DNA of 64,000 nt from Yersinia kristensenii. Lineage in GTDB: Bacteria > Pseudomonadota > Gammaproteobacteria > Enterobacterales > Enterobacteriaceae. The translations under genes and the position numbers were made by a program. Within the stretch, counting starts at the first letter, position 1. The number at the start of each line of letters is the position of its first letter. The stretch is from the NCBI RefSeq assembly GCF_900460525.1, contig NZ_UHIY01000001.1, forward strand, positions 2,542,001 through 2,606,000, written 5' to 3'. Positions 38,539 to 49,333 of this stretch are shown here, one piece after another. The notes under the pieces were generated by a model. That model was not told the origin of the DNA and did no database searches. It worked only from the letters and a program-made list of their open reading frames with translations.

Positions 38539-39822
38539 TTAAGCGACCACGTGTAACCCCAAAACAGCAAAGATATTCGCCAATATACCTACGATAATAG
38601 CCGCGATAGGGCCTGCTGCTAATTTCATAACCGGGCGGCCACAAATTTCGTTGAGGATATACAAACTGACGACCACGAAAATACCGGTACCAGGCCAGAT
38701 TTGATTTGCGGCATTAACTCCGCCCACCAAAAGTGCAATTTCAAGAATTTGCGTCATGGCGGTACGAATATTATCCCCGGACATTTTTAATGATGGGAAG
38801 CGGTTCATCGCCTTGCCAATTCGGCTCAGACTGGTAATTTCCACACCCATAGCACCGGCCCCGAGTATGCCCGCAACCACTGGGTTAGGCGCAAGATAAC
38901 CTAAGCCGAGGAACCAGTCACACCAACCGTTGGTGCCATACACACCACTTATCATTGCGGTGGTAATAATCAGTGGCATGAAAGCAAGAGCTTGAACAAT
39001 GGCGACAATAGCCGCTGAGGTAATTTGCCCTTTTCCGAGTAACGCCGCAGCAATTGGCTCACCGGCAATCCAATGGTAATGAGCTGTGATGGTGATCAAC
39101 GCCGCCATGGGTAATAGATAAATCGCGTTTTTCCGAATGCGCTTAATATTGTCGTCAAACAAGCTATGTTCCATTTCTTCACCGTGGCGTTTATCACGGG
39201 AAGCAAAAAACAGTAAGCAAATCATGCCAAACAGCATCGCAATGCCTTCTGGACTGAGTGCCACTTCATTACCGGCAATAGTGACTGGGTTAATTCGTTC
39301 AATCACAACACGGGCCAGGAAGGCGATAATAATGGTAATTAACCCCGCTTTTTTGCCGAATTGATAACCGACAGCAATGGCAGGGAAGGCGACAAATGCA
39401 TAAATTATTGGGTCACCGACTGATGCGAGAGCATCAAGGAAATTGACGGGTAGATAACTGAAGCCCTTAATCAGCCCATCCAGTGCGATAGTGATTAACG
39501 CACCATAAACAGTACCAATTAATACGGCTAACTTAGTATTATTCAGTGATACCCCAATAATATCTGCTGTCAGCAAAACAATATGAATAACAATAATCCC
39601 AGTTGCCAACGTAATTGGCATGGCGAAACCGGTAATGAACCCAATACTGATAGCAAAAGAGATACCCGCTAGCTCTTTTCGGCTCATATTGCCGTTCATA
39701 AACTCCGGCATAATAGGCCGCAATCCATCGTGATAAACCGCGATAGACTTGTTGGCAAGAAAAGTGGCATATCCCCCCATTAGAGAGAAAAGAATAATCT
39801 TAACTAAATTAAACGATTCCAT
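38539..39822 (-). CDS. yhfT: YhfT-family membrane transport protein
   Basis: A 427-residue very hydrophobic protein with about 11-12 helices, matching the YhfT family of the E. coli yhf operon. It is presumed to be the uptake system of that pathway. The substrate is unknown. It is the last gene of the operon here and is split from yhfU by a 218-base gap that contains an ERIC repeat. In E. coli yhfS follows; here the ribosomal L31/L36 genes follow instead. Confidence 0.85.
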   Translation of the reverse strand: MESFNLVKIILFSLMGGYATFLANKSIAVYHDGLRPIMPEFMNGNMSRKELAGISFAISIGFITGFAMPITLATGIIVIHIVLLTADIIGVSLNNTKLAVLIGTVYGALITIALDGLIKGFSYLPVNFLDALASVGDPIIYAFVAFPAIAVGYQFGKKAGLITIIIAFLARVVIERINPVTIAGNEVALSPEGIAMLFGMICLLFFASRDKRHGEEMEHSLFDDNIKRIRKNAIYLLPMAALITITAHYHWIAGEPIAAALLGKGQITSAAIVAIVQALAFMPLIITTAMISGVYGTNGWCDWFLGLGYLAPNPVVAGILGAGAMGVEITSLSRIGKAMNRFPSLKMSGDNIRTAMTQILEIALLVGGVNAANQIWPGTGIFVVVSLYILNEICGRPVMKLAAGPIAAIIVGILANIFAVLGLHVVA

Positions 39823-39877
39823 ATCACGACCCCATCGGGGCCAATAGGCCCCAGACTAATTTGTTTATTATTGTTGT

Positions 39878-40006
39878 TATACCCTTCGTATTTGAAGTTG
39901 CAGGGGGCTAGCTACACTCACACACCCGAATCACTGACTTGATGTAAGCTCATCGGGATTTATTCGCTTGCAACCTATCTGCAACTTCAACTTTCTTGGG
40001 GATATA
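39878..40006 (-). repeat. ERIC repeat inside the yhf operon
   Basis: About 129 bases, reverse orientation, more diverged than the copies at 10442 and 24516. TATACCC and TTGAAGTTGCAG are at the left, TGTAAGCTCATCGGGATT in the middle, and CTGCAACTTCAA near the right end. It lies between yhfU and yhfT and so would be transcribed as a hairpin within the operon mRNA. Confidence 0.8.
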
Positions 40007-40040
40007 TGACAAAGTGACTTACCGCCAAATATTTGCAGCG

Positions 40041-40406
40041 TTATTTGTCTGCCAATAAAACGGCACATAAGGCTTTAACAGAGTTTTCAACGCGATCATT
40101 GGTGAAGCCAAATGCTTTTTTACCCTGATCTATCAATTGGCTGATACTGGCCTCCGAGGGCTGTGTCAGAGCATTCGCTATTGTGGCGCACTTATCGCGG
40201 CCAATCAGAGCATAAGCCATAGCAAGAGCACCGCCTGCACCGCTTTGGCAAGCGCCCACGTAATAGTCGAAACTGCCATTTTTGACTTTCATTGCGGCAT
40301 CCATGTCGGTAAATATTTCACAGGAAATTTTATCTGCGCCATATTTAGCTAAACAATCTCGTATTTCGTTTTTATTCAGTTGCCCACCAATAGCGATTTT
40401 AAGCAT
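40041..40406 (-). CDS. yhfU: DUF2620-family protein YhfU
   Basis: A 121-residue soluble protein of the YhfU family (MLKIAIGGQLNKNEIRDCLAK at the start, given as MLKIAIGGQLNK and NEIRDCLAK; YYVGACQSGAGGALAMAYAL in the middle). Function is unknown. The Gly-rich CQSGAGGALAMA loop looks like a phosphate- or nucleotide-binding turn. In E. coli php (phosphotriesterase homology protein) stands between yhfU and yhfW; here only 34 bases separate them and php is absent. Confidence 0.86.
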   Translation of the reverse strand: MLKIAIGGQLNKNEIRDCLAKYGADKISCEIFTDMDAAMKVKNGSFDYYVGACQSGAGGALAMAYALIGRDKCATIANALTQPSEASISQLIDQGKKAFGFTNDRVENSVKALCAVLLADK

Positions 40407-40440
40407 TCTTACTTCCCCTTAAGTACCTGAATATATCCCA

Positions 40441-41706
40441 TTATTTACTGGCGTCAGTGAGCTGCCGCCAGAAAGAGTGGCCGTTTTGGGGTGCGATTGC
40501 CGCAAAAAACTCACAGACTGTCGCACCAACATCTGACATTGTTTCCCGGGTTCCCAGACGAATGGCCTTTTGCGGTGATTGCGCCATTCCCGCATGATAG
40601 ACCAGCAATGGCACCTGTTCCCGGGTGTGTTTGCTATGGCCGATTGTCGGGTCGTTGCCGTGATCTGCCATCACGACCAGACAATCACCTTGCACCATAG
40701 CGGCAGTTATTTTGCCTAGCATGTTATCGACCAATTGCAGGCGTTCTGCATAGCGCGCAACATCCTGCCCATGGCCCGCCAGGTCAGTTTCCTGAATATT
40801 AGTGCAGATGAAAGCACTGCCCGCACGTTGCACTTCTTCCAATGTAATATCTAAAATTGTTTGTGAATCAACTAATTGTTGGTAGCTTCGTCCTGCCGGA
40901 TTGGCAACGATATCAGCGACTTTGCCCACCAGAACTGTGGGAATATTCACTTTTTCAAGCTGATGAGGTACCTGAACATCAGCATCAACACCATAACCGA
41001 GGTGAATAACCTGAAAACCATTATCGTAAACACCTGATTTCGGGCTGTTAATGCCAATATAATGTTGCTGCTTAACTTCAGCTGCACTGATGATTGCGTG
41101 ACTATTCATCAGCACCCCCCCATAGGCGATGACGCGGTTCACTTCTACACAACCCCGCACTATCCGACCTATCTTTTCGACCTGCTCAAAATTAATGGCA
41201 TCTAAATTAGCACAAATATTAAATACTTGGCCTAAATCTGCTTCAAGATTATCACCAATTGCGACGCAGTTATTGACCCATAGAAATTGTAAATTGCTGC
41301 TATCATTAGGCGCACTGTGCTCTTCAACTTGATAACCTTGCTGGCGTAATGCATCAGCCACACGCGTTTTTACACTGGAGAATGGCATGCTTAAAGGTGA
41401 GCGGGGGAGGGTGCCCATGATCTCCTGATGGCCCATAAAGGTGTCGCCGCCTTCATGTTGCAACAGCGCGACACCAAAACTGGCCTCGGGGTTGTCTTGC
41501 ATCACACTGGCGTGAAAATCCGGTGAGCCAATATGGAGTGCATTGATGAGCCCCATTTTCTCTAGATTAGGTAAACGCAATTCGGGGTAGGTTTGCAAAA
41601 TATGGGCGCAGGTATTTGCCTCTATATCTTGTGGACGAACTTCAGCGACATCGGGCATAGCCCCTACGCCAAAGCTGTCAATGACCAGCACGATAAACTT
41701 ACTCAT
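40441..41706 (-). CDS. yhfW: YhfW, phosphopentomutase-like metalloenzyme
   Basis: A 421-residue member of the alkaline phosphatase superfamily close to phosphopentomutase. The metal motif [13 protein letters not shown] is at the N terminus, [13 protein letters not shown] carries the phospho-acceptor Thr region, and [20 protein letters not shown] (given up to 20 residues) provides late metal ligands. The frame extends to 41811, but ATGAGTAA overlapping the yhfX stop fixes the start at 41706. Substrate is unknown; a sugar phosphate is a family-based guess. Confidence 0.88.
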   Translation of the reverse strand: MSKFIVLVIDSFGVGAMPDVAEVRPQDIEANTCAHILQTYPELRLPNLEKMGLINALHIGSPDFHASVMQDNPEASFGVALLQHEGGDTFMGHQEIMGTLPRSPLSMPFSSVKTRVADALRQQGYQVEEHSAPNDSSNLQFLWVNNCVAIGDNLEADLGQVFNICANLDAINFEQVEKIGRIVRGCVEVNRVIAYGGVLMNSHAIISAAEVKQQHYIGINSPKSGVYDNGFQVIHLGYGVDADVQVPHQLEKVNIPTVLVGKVADIVANPAGRSYQQLVDSQTILDITLEEVQRAGSAFICTNIQETDLAGHGQDVARYAERLQLVDNMLGKITAAMVQGDCLVVMADHGNDPTIGHSKHTREQVPLLVYHAGMAQSPQKAIRLGTRETMSDVGATVCEFFAAIAPQNGHSFWRQLTDASK

Positions 41707-42877
41707 AACCTCTCCTGCCCGGTGGCGTTGGAATAGTATTCCCTTGGCTATCATAAATCCCGAGTAATGTGGGCTGACCAGAATGGATCCCGCCGACCAG
41801 AACCACGTCACTGCGGGTGACGAAAATCTGTGTACGAAAGCACATCACCACTGGGCTACCGACGGCGAAGGGTTGAGTAAGACTCACGGTATAGTCGATA
41901 CTGTCATGGTCTGGAGTCAGTACCTTACTGGCATGCCATTGTTGGTCATACACCAGTGCATGACTCAAATGACCGCGCCGATAGTAACCGCCACCATAGC
42001 AATAACTTTTACCTTGATGGCAATGGGAAACTTCTGTCAGATATAGCATGGCAATATGTTCGGGCTGGTTACCCTGTTGGTTAGAGGGCATAGTTCCAGT
42101 CAATGAGTGGCCCGGTTCGGCGTGCGTGACGCCCCACTTAGCCAGTTGTGGCAAGCTTTCAATGCTAGTTGCAGAAGGGCCATTGACCTGTTCAACCTGT
42201 ATGCCGTGCTGCTTCAGGATGTTTTTTGCTTCAATCAGGGTATTGAGATTCGGGCTGGGTAATGTCTTGCCTTTTTCACTATCAAAAAGCATACAAGGAA
42301 AATGGGTAACACCCACCAAACGAATACCAGAGATTGTTTTTATTTCTTTGATAATATTGGGTAGCTCATCCAGTGAGAATCCTGCTTCTTGCCCAGGGTA
42401 AATAAGGTCAGCGTGATGCCAAACCTTTAATAACAGTGCTTGTTCTGTATTCTGACGTACAGCGGCAGCGGCAATTTCTCGTGCTTTGGCGACACTGTAA
42501 ACGGTAATCACTTCGGGGTGATGGGATACAACTTCATCCACCATCCCGCTGGGGATTTGGACTAAATGGCCGATGTGGGCCACTGGCAAATTATGTTGAT
42601 AGAGTTGGCGCGCCTCTTTGAAATCTACCGCGACAATACCATGATAGCCACATTCCAGCAGGATCTTACACAGCAGAGGATTTCGGCCAAACTGTTTGCT
42701 CATCAGATAAAGAGTGATTCCATGACGTGTTGCTGTTTCCAGCAATAAACGCGCATTTTGTTTGACCTGGTCAACATCAATAACATAGCTATCAGGTTTA
42801 ATAACCCCTTGTTGCAAAAGTAAAAGTGCCGCTTCTATGAGCGCTGGGTTCTGTTTTTGTAATGCTTTTAGTAGCAT
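41699..42877 (-). CDS. yhfX: YhfX, alanine racemase-like PLP enzyme
   Basis: A 392-residue protein with the N-terminal barrel fold of alanine racemases. [21 protein letters not shown] is the usual start of the barrel (shown here in part: [17 protein letters not shown]). The catalytic Lys is expected where [10 protein letters not shown] occurs (LMSKQFGRN). The C-terminal part contains HGSIDYTV-like [11 protein letters not shown] and ends with GIYDSQGN. Function in the yhf pathway is unknown. AGGGAT lies before the ATG. It overlaps yhfW by eight bases. Confidence 0.86.
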   Translation of the reverse strand: MLLKALQKQNPALIEAALLLLQQGVIKPDSYVIDVDQVKQNARLLLETATRHGITLYLMSKQFGRNPLLCKILLECGYHGIVAVDFKEARQLYQHNLPVAHIGHLVQIPSGMVDEVVSHHPEVITVYSVAKAREIAAAAVRQNTEQALLLKVWHHADLIYPGQEAGFSLDELPNIIKEIKTISGIRLVGVTHFPCMLFDSEKGKTLPSPNLNTLIEAKNILKQHGIQVEQVNGPSATSIESLPQLAKWGVTHAEPGHSLTGTMPSNQQGNQPEHIAMLYLTEVSHCHQGKSYCYGGGYYRRGHLSHALVYDQQWHASKVLTPDHDSIDYTVSLTQPFAVGSPVVMCFRTQIFVTRSDVVLVGGIHSGQPTLLGIYDSQGNTIPTPPGRRGYE

Positions 42878-42890
42878 ATTTTATCCCTAA

Positions 42891-42958
42891 ATATACTCGT
42901 CATACTTCAAGCTGCATGTGTGTTGACCGGCTTCATGCAACTCGAACTATTTAGAGTA
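42891..42958 (-). repeat. Shortened ERIC remnant between yhfY and yhfX
   Basis: Sixty-eight bases keep the two ERIC ends (ATACTCGTCATACTTCAAGC and GCAACTCGAACTATTTAGAG) but lack the central half. The shorter hairpin would remain in the operon mRNA. Confidence 0.72.
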
Positions 42959-43008
42959 AAATGATATTTTTATTTTTCATTTTTTTGAATATTTAATAAC
43001 TATCTAAA

Positions 43009-43374
43009 TTATTTGCTCTCCGTCTGTTGGGCCAGATGCAGGCCATATAAGTTTGCTAATAAGTATCCTAATTCGTGATTGGGGACTTCAAAGACAAACA
43101 GTGAGAGTAAGTCGTTATTAATTTCCCTGATATTGGCAAAAATTGCTGTGGCTTCGATCTCTTTTAATATTTCATCGTCGATAGCCGGAATAACCTGTCC
43201 CTGACTTGCCCGCATCAGCGCATTGGCCATGTGAGTAATCAGCATTTCTCCTTGGGGATGACGAATAGATAATTGCCAGTGGTGTTCCAAACGAGTGAGA
43301 ACATTGAGCATCCCGAAGTAGACCGCAGAATCAATAACCTGCGCGTCATATAAAATTTTTAATCTCGTTTCCAT
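43009..43374 (-). CDS. yhfY: YhfY-like PRD-domain protein
   Basis: A 121-residue protein with one PTS-regulation-like domain (METRLKILYDAQVID, then LITHMANALMRASQG). It keeps the conserved His of PRD modules, in LITHMANAL. No DNA-binding part is seen, so it cannot regulate alone. The frame reaches a GTG at 43467 (152 residues). I prefer the ATG at 43374 because it gives the size of E. coli YhfY, although neither start has a good ribosome-binding site. It is the first gene of this yhf operon; the yhfZ regulator is missing. Confidence 0.78.
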   Translation of the reverse strand: METRLKILYDAQVIDSAVYFGMLNVLTRLEHHWQLSIRHPQGEMLITHMANALMRASQGQVIPAIDDEILKEIEATAIFANIREINNDLLSLFVFEVPNHELGYLLANLYGLHLAQQTESK

Positions 43375-43560
43375 TGGTTCATTATCTTCATTTTTATGAA
43401 TATTTACATCATAGTAATTTATTACCTGGCTGCAAATGTTCAACTCGCTATTTGATATATTGATCACAATATAAACGCTTTGACGGAATTGACTGCTTTA
43501 AGGTGGTGTTTATACCCTTTTTTCTACTGGCCCAATCTTGGGTGCAGGCCAATGATAAAA

Positions 43561-43590
43561 AAGGCCGCTGAGTTTACACTGAGCGGCCTT
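43561..43590 (-). terminator. Terminator after acrB
   Basis: AAGGCCGCT / AGCGGCCTT stem 33 bases after the acrB stop, followed on the minus strand by TTTTTTATC. Confidence 0.9.
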
Positions 43591-43622
43591 GTTAGTATGA
43601 CGTTATTTATTGCGAATAAGGT

Positions 43623-46600
43623 TTATTTCACCTTATGGTCAACCGCATGGGCATGTTCTACATCTTCATTTTTCCGGCTAAAGCGGCGGCGAACCACCAC
43701 GAAGAACACCGGAACAAAGAAGATAGCCAGTACTGTTGCAGTTATCATACCGCCCATTACACCGGTACCAACCGCATTCTGTGCACCAGAACCTGCACCG
43801 CTACTGATAACTAGCGGCAGAACCCCAAGGATAAAGGCCAGTGAGGTCATCAAGATTGGACGCAGACGCATACGCACCGCTTCTAAAGTTGACTCCACCA
43901 AACCTTTGCCTTCTTTGTCCATCAAATCCTTAGCGAACTCAACAATCAAGATGGCGTTCTTGGCCGATAGCCCTATGGTGGTCAATAACCCCACCTGGAA
44001 GTAAACGTCATTTTCCAGCCCACGCAGAGAGGCGGCTAATAACGCACCGACCACACCCAGTGGCACCACCAACATGACAGAGAATGGAATTGACCAGCTT
44101 TCATATAACGCAGCCAGACACAAGAAGACCACAATCAGCGAGATGGCATATAGCGCGGGTGCTTGGTTACCCGACAAACGTTCCTGATAGGACATACCCG
44201 TCCAGTCATAACCCACGCCACTTGGTAATTTAGCGGCCAATTCTTGCATCAGATCCATAGCTTCACCGGTACTTTTACCCGGTGCGGCCTGACCCAGAAT
44301 TTCCATGGAGGGTAAGCCGTTATAACGTTCCAGTCGCGGTGAGCCGTATTCCCATTTGGCGGTGGAGAAAGTGGCAAATGACACCATCTGACCCGCGTTG
44401 TTACGCACATACCACTTATCAATATCACCCGGTAACATACGGAATGGCGCATCCGCCTGCACGTAAACTTTCTTCACACGACCGCGGTCGATGAAGTCGT
44501 TTACATAGCTGCCGCCCATGGCGGAACCCAGGGTGGTATTGATATCAGAAATTGCTACGCCCAGCGCTTGTGCTTTTTCCTGATCCACTTCGATTTTGAA
44601 CTGAGGTGTATCTTCCAGTCCATTAGGTCGCATTCCTACCAGCATATCCGGATGTTGCGCCGCCATGCCTAGCAGTTGGTTACGGGCTTCCGTTAACTTC
44701 TGATGCCCCACGTTACCTTGGTCAATTAACTGGAAGTCAAAGCCGGTAGCGGTACCTAATTCCACAATCGCAGGCAAGTTAAAGGCGAAGACTAAACCAT
44801 CTTTAATTTGTGAGAAAGCAGCGGAGGCACGCCCGACAATGGCCGGAACTTTGTTTTGCTCACCAGGGCGTTCATCCCAGTTTTTCAAACTCACGAATGC
44901 CAGACCGGTATTCTGACCCTGACCACTGAAACCGAAGCCGTTAACGGTAAATACTGAGTTAACCACATCTTTTTCTTTGTCGAGATAATAGTCAGTGACC
45001 TGATTCAGGACTTTCTGAGTTCGTTCTTGGGTCGCACCCGCAGGCATTTGCACCATGGTCAGGAACACACCTTGGTCTTCTTCTGGCAAGAATGAAGAAG
45101 GTAAGCGCAGGAACAGCACGCCCATACCAATCACTATGGCCAGATAGATAACCAAATAACGACCGGTGCTGCGCAGGATATTGGCAACACTGTCGGTATA
45201 GTGGTGGGTGCTTTTCTCGAACATGCGGTTAAACCAACCGAAGAAGCCGGTTTTCGGGCCATGATCACCTTTGGCGATAGGTTTCAGCATGGTGGCGCAC
45301 AGTGCTGGGGTCAGAATTAATGCCACCAGAACCGAGAGCACCATAGCCGAAACGATGGTAATAGAGAACTGACGATAAATCGCCCCGGTTGCGCCGCCGA
45401 AGAAGGCCATCGGAACAAATACGGCAGAAAGCACCAACGCGATCCCCACCAATGCACCCTGGATTTGCTCCATGGATTTCTTGGTGGCTTCTTTCGGTGG
45501 TAGCCCTTCCTCTTGCATCACACGTTCGACGTTCTCGACCACGACGATGGCGTCATCCACCAATAGCCCTATCGCCAACACCATCCCGAACATCGTGAGG
45601 GTGTTTATCGAAAAGCCAAAGGCGGAAAGAATAGCGAACGTCCCCAACAATACGACCGGTACCGCAATGGTTGGAATCAACGTTGCGCGGAAGTTTTGCA
45701 AGAACAGATACATGACCAAGAACACCAGGATGATAGCTTCGACCAACGTTTTAACCACTTCGTTAATGGAGATTTTAACGAACGGTGTGGTGTCATACGG
45801 GTAAACCACTTTCAGTCCTGCGGGGAAAAACGGCTGTAATTTTGCCAGTTCCGCTTTTACCGCAGCAGAGGTGTTCAGGGCGTTAGCCCCTGTCGCCAGC
45901 TTAATACCGATACCTGCCGCTGGCTTACCATTGTAACGAGCAATGATGTTATAGCTTTCAGCACCCAGTTGAACGATAGCCACATCTTTCAGGCGAACCT
46001 GCGAGCCATCTGTATTGACTTTCAGCATGATCTGGCTGAATTCTTCCGCATTGGTCAGACGGGTCTGAGCAATAATGGAGGAGTTCAGTTCTTGACCCGG
46101 TACTGGTGGCGTGCCCCCTAATTGCCCTGCGGCAACCTGGTTATTCTGTACTTTAATCGCGTTGATCACATCAACCGGCGTCAAACCGTAGTTATTCAGT
46201 TTGTGCGGATCCATCCAGATACGCATCGCGTATTGGGAGCCGAACAACTGAACATCGCCTACGCCTGCGGTACGGCTGATCGGATCTTTAACGTTAGAAC
46301 CCACATAGTCAGCGATATCTTCTTGTTGCATGGTACCGTCTTCAGAAATAAAGCCGGCAACCATCAGGAAGCTACTACTAGACTTTTCAACGCTCACACC
46401 TTGCTGCTGCACTTCTTGCGGCAGTAATGGCATGGCTAATTGCAGTTTGTTCTGGACCTGAACCTGCGCGATATCGGGGTCAGTGCCTGAGTTAAAGGTC
46501 AACGTCAACTGAACGTTACCGGAGGAGTCACTGCTGGAAGACATATACAGCAGGTTATCGATACCGTTCATGTTCTGTTCGATAACCTGCGTAACTGTAT

Positions 46601-46775
46601 TCTGCACAGTTGTCGCATCGGCGCCAGGATAGTTGGCGGAGATTGTAATTGCCGGTGGCGCAATGGTCGGATATTGCGCAACAGGTAATTTCATGATCGC
46701 AAGGGTACCCGCTAACATGATTATGATAGCGATAACCCAAGCGAAAATAGGGCGATCTATAAAGAACTTAGCCAT
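43623..46775 (-). CDS. acrB: Multidrug efflux RND transporter AcrB
   Basis: A 1050-residue RND pump with 12 helices and two large periplasmic loops. The proton-relay Asp pair is in [18 protein letters not shown] (about residues 407-408) and the paired Lys in [16 protein letters not shown] (about 940). It works as a trimer with AcrA and TolC to expel drugs, bile salts and dyes. It follows acrA after 16 bases and has the E. coli length plus one residue. Confidence 0.98.
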   Translation of the reverse strand: MAKFFIDRPIFAWVIAIIIMLAGTLAIMKLPVAQYPTIAPPAITISANYPGADATTVQNTVTQVIEQNMNGIDNLLYMSSSSDSSGNVQLTLTFNSGTDPDIAQVQVQNKLQLAMPLLPQEVQQQGVSVEKSSSSFLMVAGFISEDGTMQQEDIADYVGSNVKDPISRTAGVGDVQLFGSQYAMRIWMDPHKLNNYGLTPVDVINAIKVQNNQVAAGQLGGTPPVPGQELNSSIIAQTRLTNAEEFSQIMLKVNTDGSQVRLKDVAIVQLGAESYNIIARYNGKPAAGIGIKLATGANALNTSAAVKAELAKLQPFFPAGLKVVYPYDTTPFVKISINEVVKTLVEAIILVFLVMYLFLQNFRATLIPTIAVPVVLLGTFAILSAFGFSINTLTMFGMVLAIGLLVDDAIVVVENVERVMQEEGLPPKEATKKSMEQIQGALVGIALVLSAVFVPMAFFGGATGAIYRQFSITIVSAMVLSVLVALILTPALCATMLKPIAKGDHGPKTGFFGWFNRMFEKSTHHYTDSVANILRSTGRYLVIYLAIVIGMGVLFLRLPSSFLPEEDQGVFLTMVQMPAGATQERTQKVLNQVTDYYLDKEKDVVNSVFTVNGFGFSGQGQNTGLAFVSLKNWDERPGEQNKVPAIVGRASAAFSQIKDGLVFAFNLPAIVELGTATGFDFQLIDQGNVGHQKLTEARNQLLGMAAQHPDMLVGMRPNGLEDTPQFKIEVDQEKAQALGVAISDINTTLGSAMGGSYVNDFIDRGRVKKVYVQADAPFRMLPGDIDKWYVRNNAGQMVSFATFSTAKWEYGSPRLERYNGLPSMEILGQAAPGKSTGEAMDLMQELAAKLPSGVGYDWTGMSYQERLSGNQAPALYAISLIVVFLCLAALYESWSIPFSVMLVVPLGVVGALLAASLRGLENDVYFQVGLLTTIGLSAKNAILIVEFAKDLMDKEGKGLVESTLEAVRMRLRPILMTSLAFILGVLPLVISSGAGSGAQNAVGTGVMGGMITATVLAIFFVPVFFVVVRRRFSRKNEDVEHAHAVDHKVK

Positions 46776-46791
46776 GAATTACCGGCTCCTT

Positions 46792-47979
46792 TTAAGACTT
46801 CTTCTCTGTATCAGCCGGGGCTGCTTTTTGCGCCGGGTCAGTAACTTCCTGCACTTTTACCTGCACACCCGGTCTGATTTTTTGCAAGCCGGATACAATA
46901 AGACGATCGCCTGCTTTCAATCCGTCAGTCACCAACCATTTATTACCAATGGCTTGATTAGCAACCAGTGTACGCAATTCAACTTTGTCATCAGCACCAA
47001 CAACCATGGCCGTTGCTTCACCGCGTGGGTTGCGCGTCACACCTTGTTGAGGCACTAACAGTGCATCAGGGCGGACACCTTCATCCAGACGGGCGCGGAC
47101 AAACATCCCTGGTAACAGCGCTTCATTCGGGTTCGGGAAGATAGCGCGGATCGTGATAGAACCGGTGGTTTCATCCACGGTCACACCAGAGAATTCCAAG
47201 GTACCGGTTTCGGCATACTCAGAGCCGTTTTCCAGTAACAAGCGAACTTTAGCTTTACCGTTTTCCTGTTTCAGAGTGCCATCAGCCAGCTCTTTTTTCA
47301 GGCGCAGGAACTCATCACTTGACTGAGTCACATCAACGTACATCGGGTCAAGTTGTTGGACTGTGGTCAACGCGGTTGCCTGGCCACTGGTCACCAAAGC
47401 ACCTTCAGTCACTGAAGATTTACCGGTACGACCACTGATTGGCGAGGTCACCTGAGTATAAGCCAGGTTAATACGGGCACTTTCTACCGCTGCTTTTGCT
47501 GCCAGAACGGAAGCATTAGCTTGCATAGAATTAGATACCGCCTGGTCATACTCTTGTTTACTGATGTAGTTAGTACCCAGCAATGGTTTATAGCGATTAA
47601 CTGTCAGACGAGCGATTTCAGCCGCAGCTTGTGCTTTAGCTAAGTCACCTTTGGCGCTGTCATAAGCAGCCTGATAAGTGGCTGGGTCAATTTGATAAAG
47701 GGATGTTCCGGCGGTGACATCACTGCCTTCAACGTAGTTACGTTTAAGAATAATACCGCTAACTTGCGGACGAACTTCTGCAACACGAAATGCGGACGTG
47801 CGGCCAGGCAATTCGGTTGTGATATTCAGTGGTGCTGCTTTTAATGTCACAATGCCGACTTCAGGTGCCTGTTGAGCATGGGCTTGCGCCGCATCTTTGT
47901 CATTACATCCTATAAGTACTAAGCTGCCTGAAAGTACCAGAATTGCAGCCAGAGGCATTACCCCTCTGTTTTTGCTCAT
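46792..47979 (-). CDS. acrA: Multidrug efflux periplasmic adaptor AcrA
   Basis: A 395-residue membrane fusion lipoprotein. The signal ends in the lipobox LIGC (Cys25). The lipoyl halves (VRPQVSGIILKRNYVEGSDV, ITSPISGR-like TSPISGRTGKSSV) flank a coiled-coil hairpin at about residues 100-170, followed by beta-barrel and membrane-proximal domains. It bridges AcrB and TolC. It is the first gene of acrAB and is divergent from acrR with a shared operator. Confidence 0.97.
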   Translation of the reverse strand: MSKNRGVMPLAAILVLSGSLVLIGCNDKDAAQAHAQQAPEVGIVTLKAAPLNITTELPGRTSAFRVAEVRPQVSGIILKRNYVEGSDVTAGTSLYQIDPATYQAAYDSAKGDLAKAQAAAEIARLTVNRYKPLLGTNYISKQEYDQAVSNSMQANASVLAAKAAVESARINLAYTQVTSPISGRTGKSSVTEGALVTSGQATALTTVQQLDPMYVDVTQSSDEFLRLKKELADGTLKQENGKAKVRLLLENGSEYAETGTLEFSGVTVDETTGSITIRAIFPNPNEALLPGMFVRARLDEGVRPDALLVPQQGVTRNPRGEATAMVVGADDKVELRTLVANQAIGNKWLVTDGLKAGDRLIVSGLQKIRPGVQVKVQEVTDPAQKAAPADTEKKS

Positions 47980-48071
47980 AGATAAACCTCAAGTGTCCGA
48001 TTTTTAATTTAATTCAATGGATCACAAGCTTTAAAACCCATTGCTGCGTAAGTTATATGTGCGTGCTATGG

Positions 48072-48095
48072 TACATACATTCGTGAATGTATGTA
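48072..48095. promoter_or_regulatory. AcrR operator in the acrR-acrAB spacer
   Basis: A 24-base near-perfect palindrome with half sites TACATACATTC and GAATGTATGTA (48072-48082 and 48085-48095). It agrees with the E. coli AcrR operator at all but one base by memory. It lies 29 bases before acrR and about 93 before acrA, so AcrR can repress both. Confidence 0.88.
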
Positions 48096-48123
48096 AATCG
48101 CACCCCCTCGAAAAAACAACTCT

Positions 48124-48762
48124 ATGGCACGAAAAACCAAACAGCAAGCCGAAGAGACCCGGCAACACATTCTAGATGCCGCAGTGCGGGAATTTTCTGC
48201 GCACGGCGTTTCAGGTACTTCACTTACTGATATTGCTGTCGCCGCAGGTGTCACCCGAGGCGCAATTTACTGGCACTTCAAGAATAAGGTAGACCTATTT
48301 AACGAAGTCTGGGAGTTATCAGGGTCTAAAGTTGATCTGCTCGAATTAGAGTATCAGGCAAAATATCCTGATAATCCACTCCGTATTCTGCGTGAAATAC
48401 TCATTTATGTGCTTGTTTCTACGCGAGAGGATTGCCGGCGACGCGCATTGATGGAAATTGTGTTCCATAAATGCGAATTTGTCGGGGAGATGACCTCTTT
48501 CCACGATGCACGTAAAGTCCTTGATTTAGCTAGTTATGAGCGAATTGAGTCGGTTTTGCAAGGCTGTATTGATGCTAATCAGCTGCCCGTCAATCTTGAT
48601 ACCCGCCGTGCTGCGATTATCATGAGAGCCTATATTACAGGTTTGATGGAAAACTGGCTTTTTATGCCAGAAAGTTTTGATATAAAACAAGAGGCACCGG
48701 TATTAATTGATGCTTATCTGGAGATGTTAAGCCATGGGGTTTCATTGCTAAAAAAGATATAG
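48124..48762 (+). CDS. acrR: TetR-family repressor AcrR
   Basis: A 212-residue TetR-type regulator. The N-terminal HTH is [20 protein letters not shown], then [18 protein letters not shown]; the C-terminal domain binds drugs. It represses acrAB and itself until ligands such as dyes or bile salts bind. The start follows the operator closely. A DsrE-family gene starts 20 bases after its stop and may share the transcript. Confidence 0.97.
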   Translation: MARKTKQQAEETRQHILDAAVREFSAHGVSGTSLTDIAVAAGVTRGAIYWHFKNKVDLFNEVWELSGSKVDLLELEYQAKYPDNPLRILREILIYVLVSTREDCRRRALMEIVFHKCEFVGEMTSFHDARKVLDLASYERIESVLQGCIDANQLPVNLDTRRAAIIMRAYITGLMENWLFMPESFDIKQEAPVLIDAYLEMLSHGVSLLKKI

Positions 48763-48782
48763 GACTAACTGGAGATGTTTAT

Positions 48783-49148
48783 ATGAGCGAGAAAACGAAT
48801 TCAATGGTTTTTATTGCCAATGGAGCAGCCTATGGCAATGAATCGTTATTTAACGCGCTGCGTCTATCCATCGCATTGAAAGAACAGCAGACAGACCTCG
48901 ATTTGCGCTTATTTTTAATGTCTGATGCGGTTATTGCCGGCCTTAATGGGCAGCAACCCCGAGAGGGTTATAACTTACAGCAGATGCTGGAAATCCTTAC
49001 GGCACAAAATGTCCCGGTTAAACTGTGTAAAACCTGTGCGGATGCCCGTGGTATTAGTGAGTTAGCCTTGGTTGATGGCGTAGAGATTGGGACTTTGGTT
49101 GAACTGGCTCAATGGACACTGGCGGCCGAGAAAATTCTGACGTTTTGA
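48783..49148 (+). CDS. DsrE/YchN-family protein
   Basis: A 121-residue cytoplasmic protein of the DsrE-like fold (SMVFIANGAAYGNESLFNAL, RLFLMSDAVIAGLNG). The conserved Cys region is KLCKTCADARGI, with a CxxC spacing that could act in sulfur or thiol chemistry. Related proteins include YchN and the sulfur-relay TusBCD subunits. It has GGAG eight bases before the ATG and follows acrR by 20 bases. It is not present at this place in E. coli. Role unknown. Confidence 0.85.
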   Translation: MSEKTNSMVFIANGAAYGNESLFNALRLSIALKEQQTDLDLRLFLMSDAVIAGLNGQQPREGYNLQQMLEILTAQNVPVKLCKTCADARGISELALVDGVEIGTLVELAQWTLAAEKILTF

Positions 49149-49333
49149 ACAGCAAAAGAAAGATACCCATTAAATAATCTGATCAACCGCTATTTTGGGT
49201 TGTTACATTTCACACGTAAGTGCGTAGCTGCCCGCATTACTACAGCTATTCACGCTCTGAAAGACTTTTCTTATTATGACTCGCGGCTGAACGTGATACG
49301 ATTTCAGCCTCTCTGTTGAAATGAAGTTCAAAT

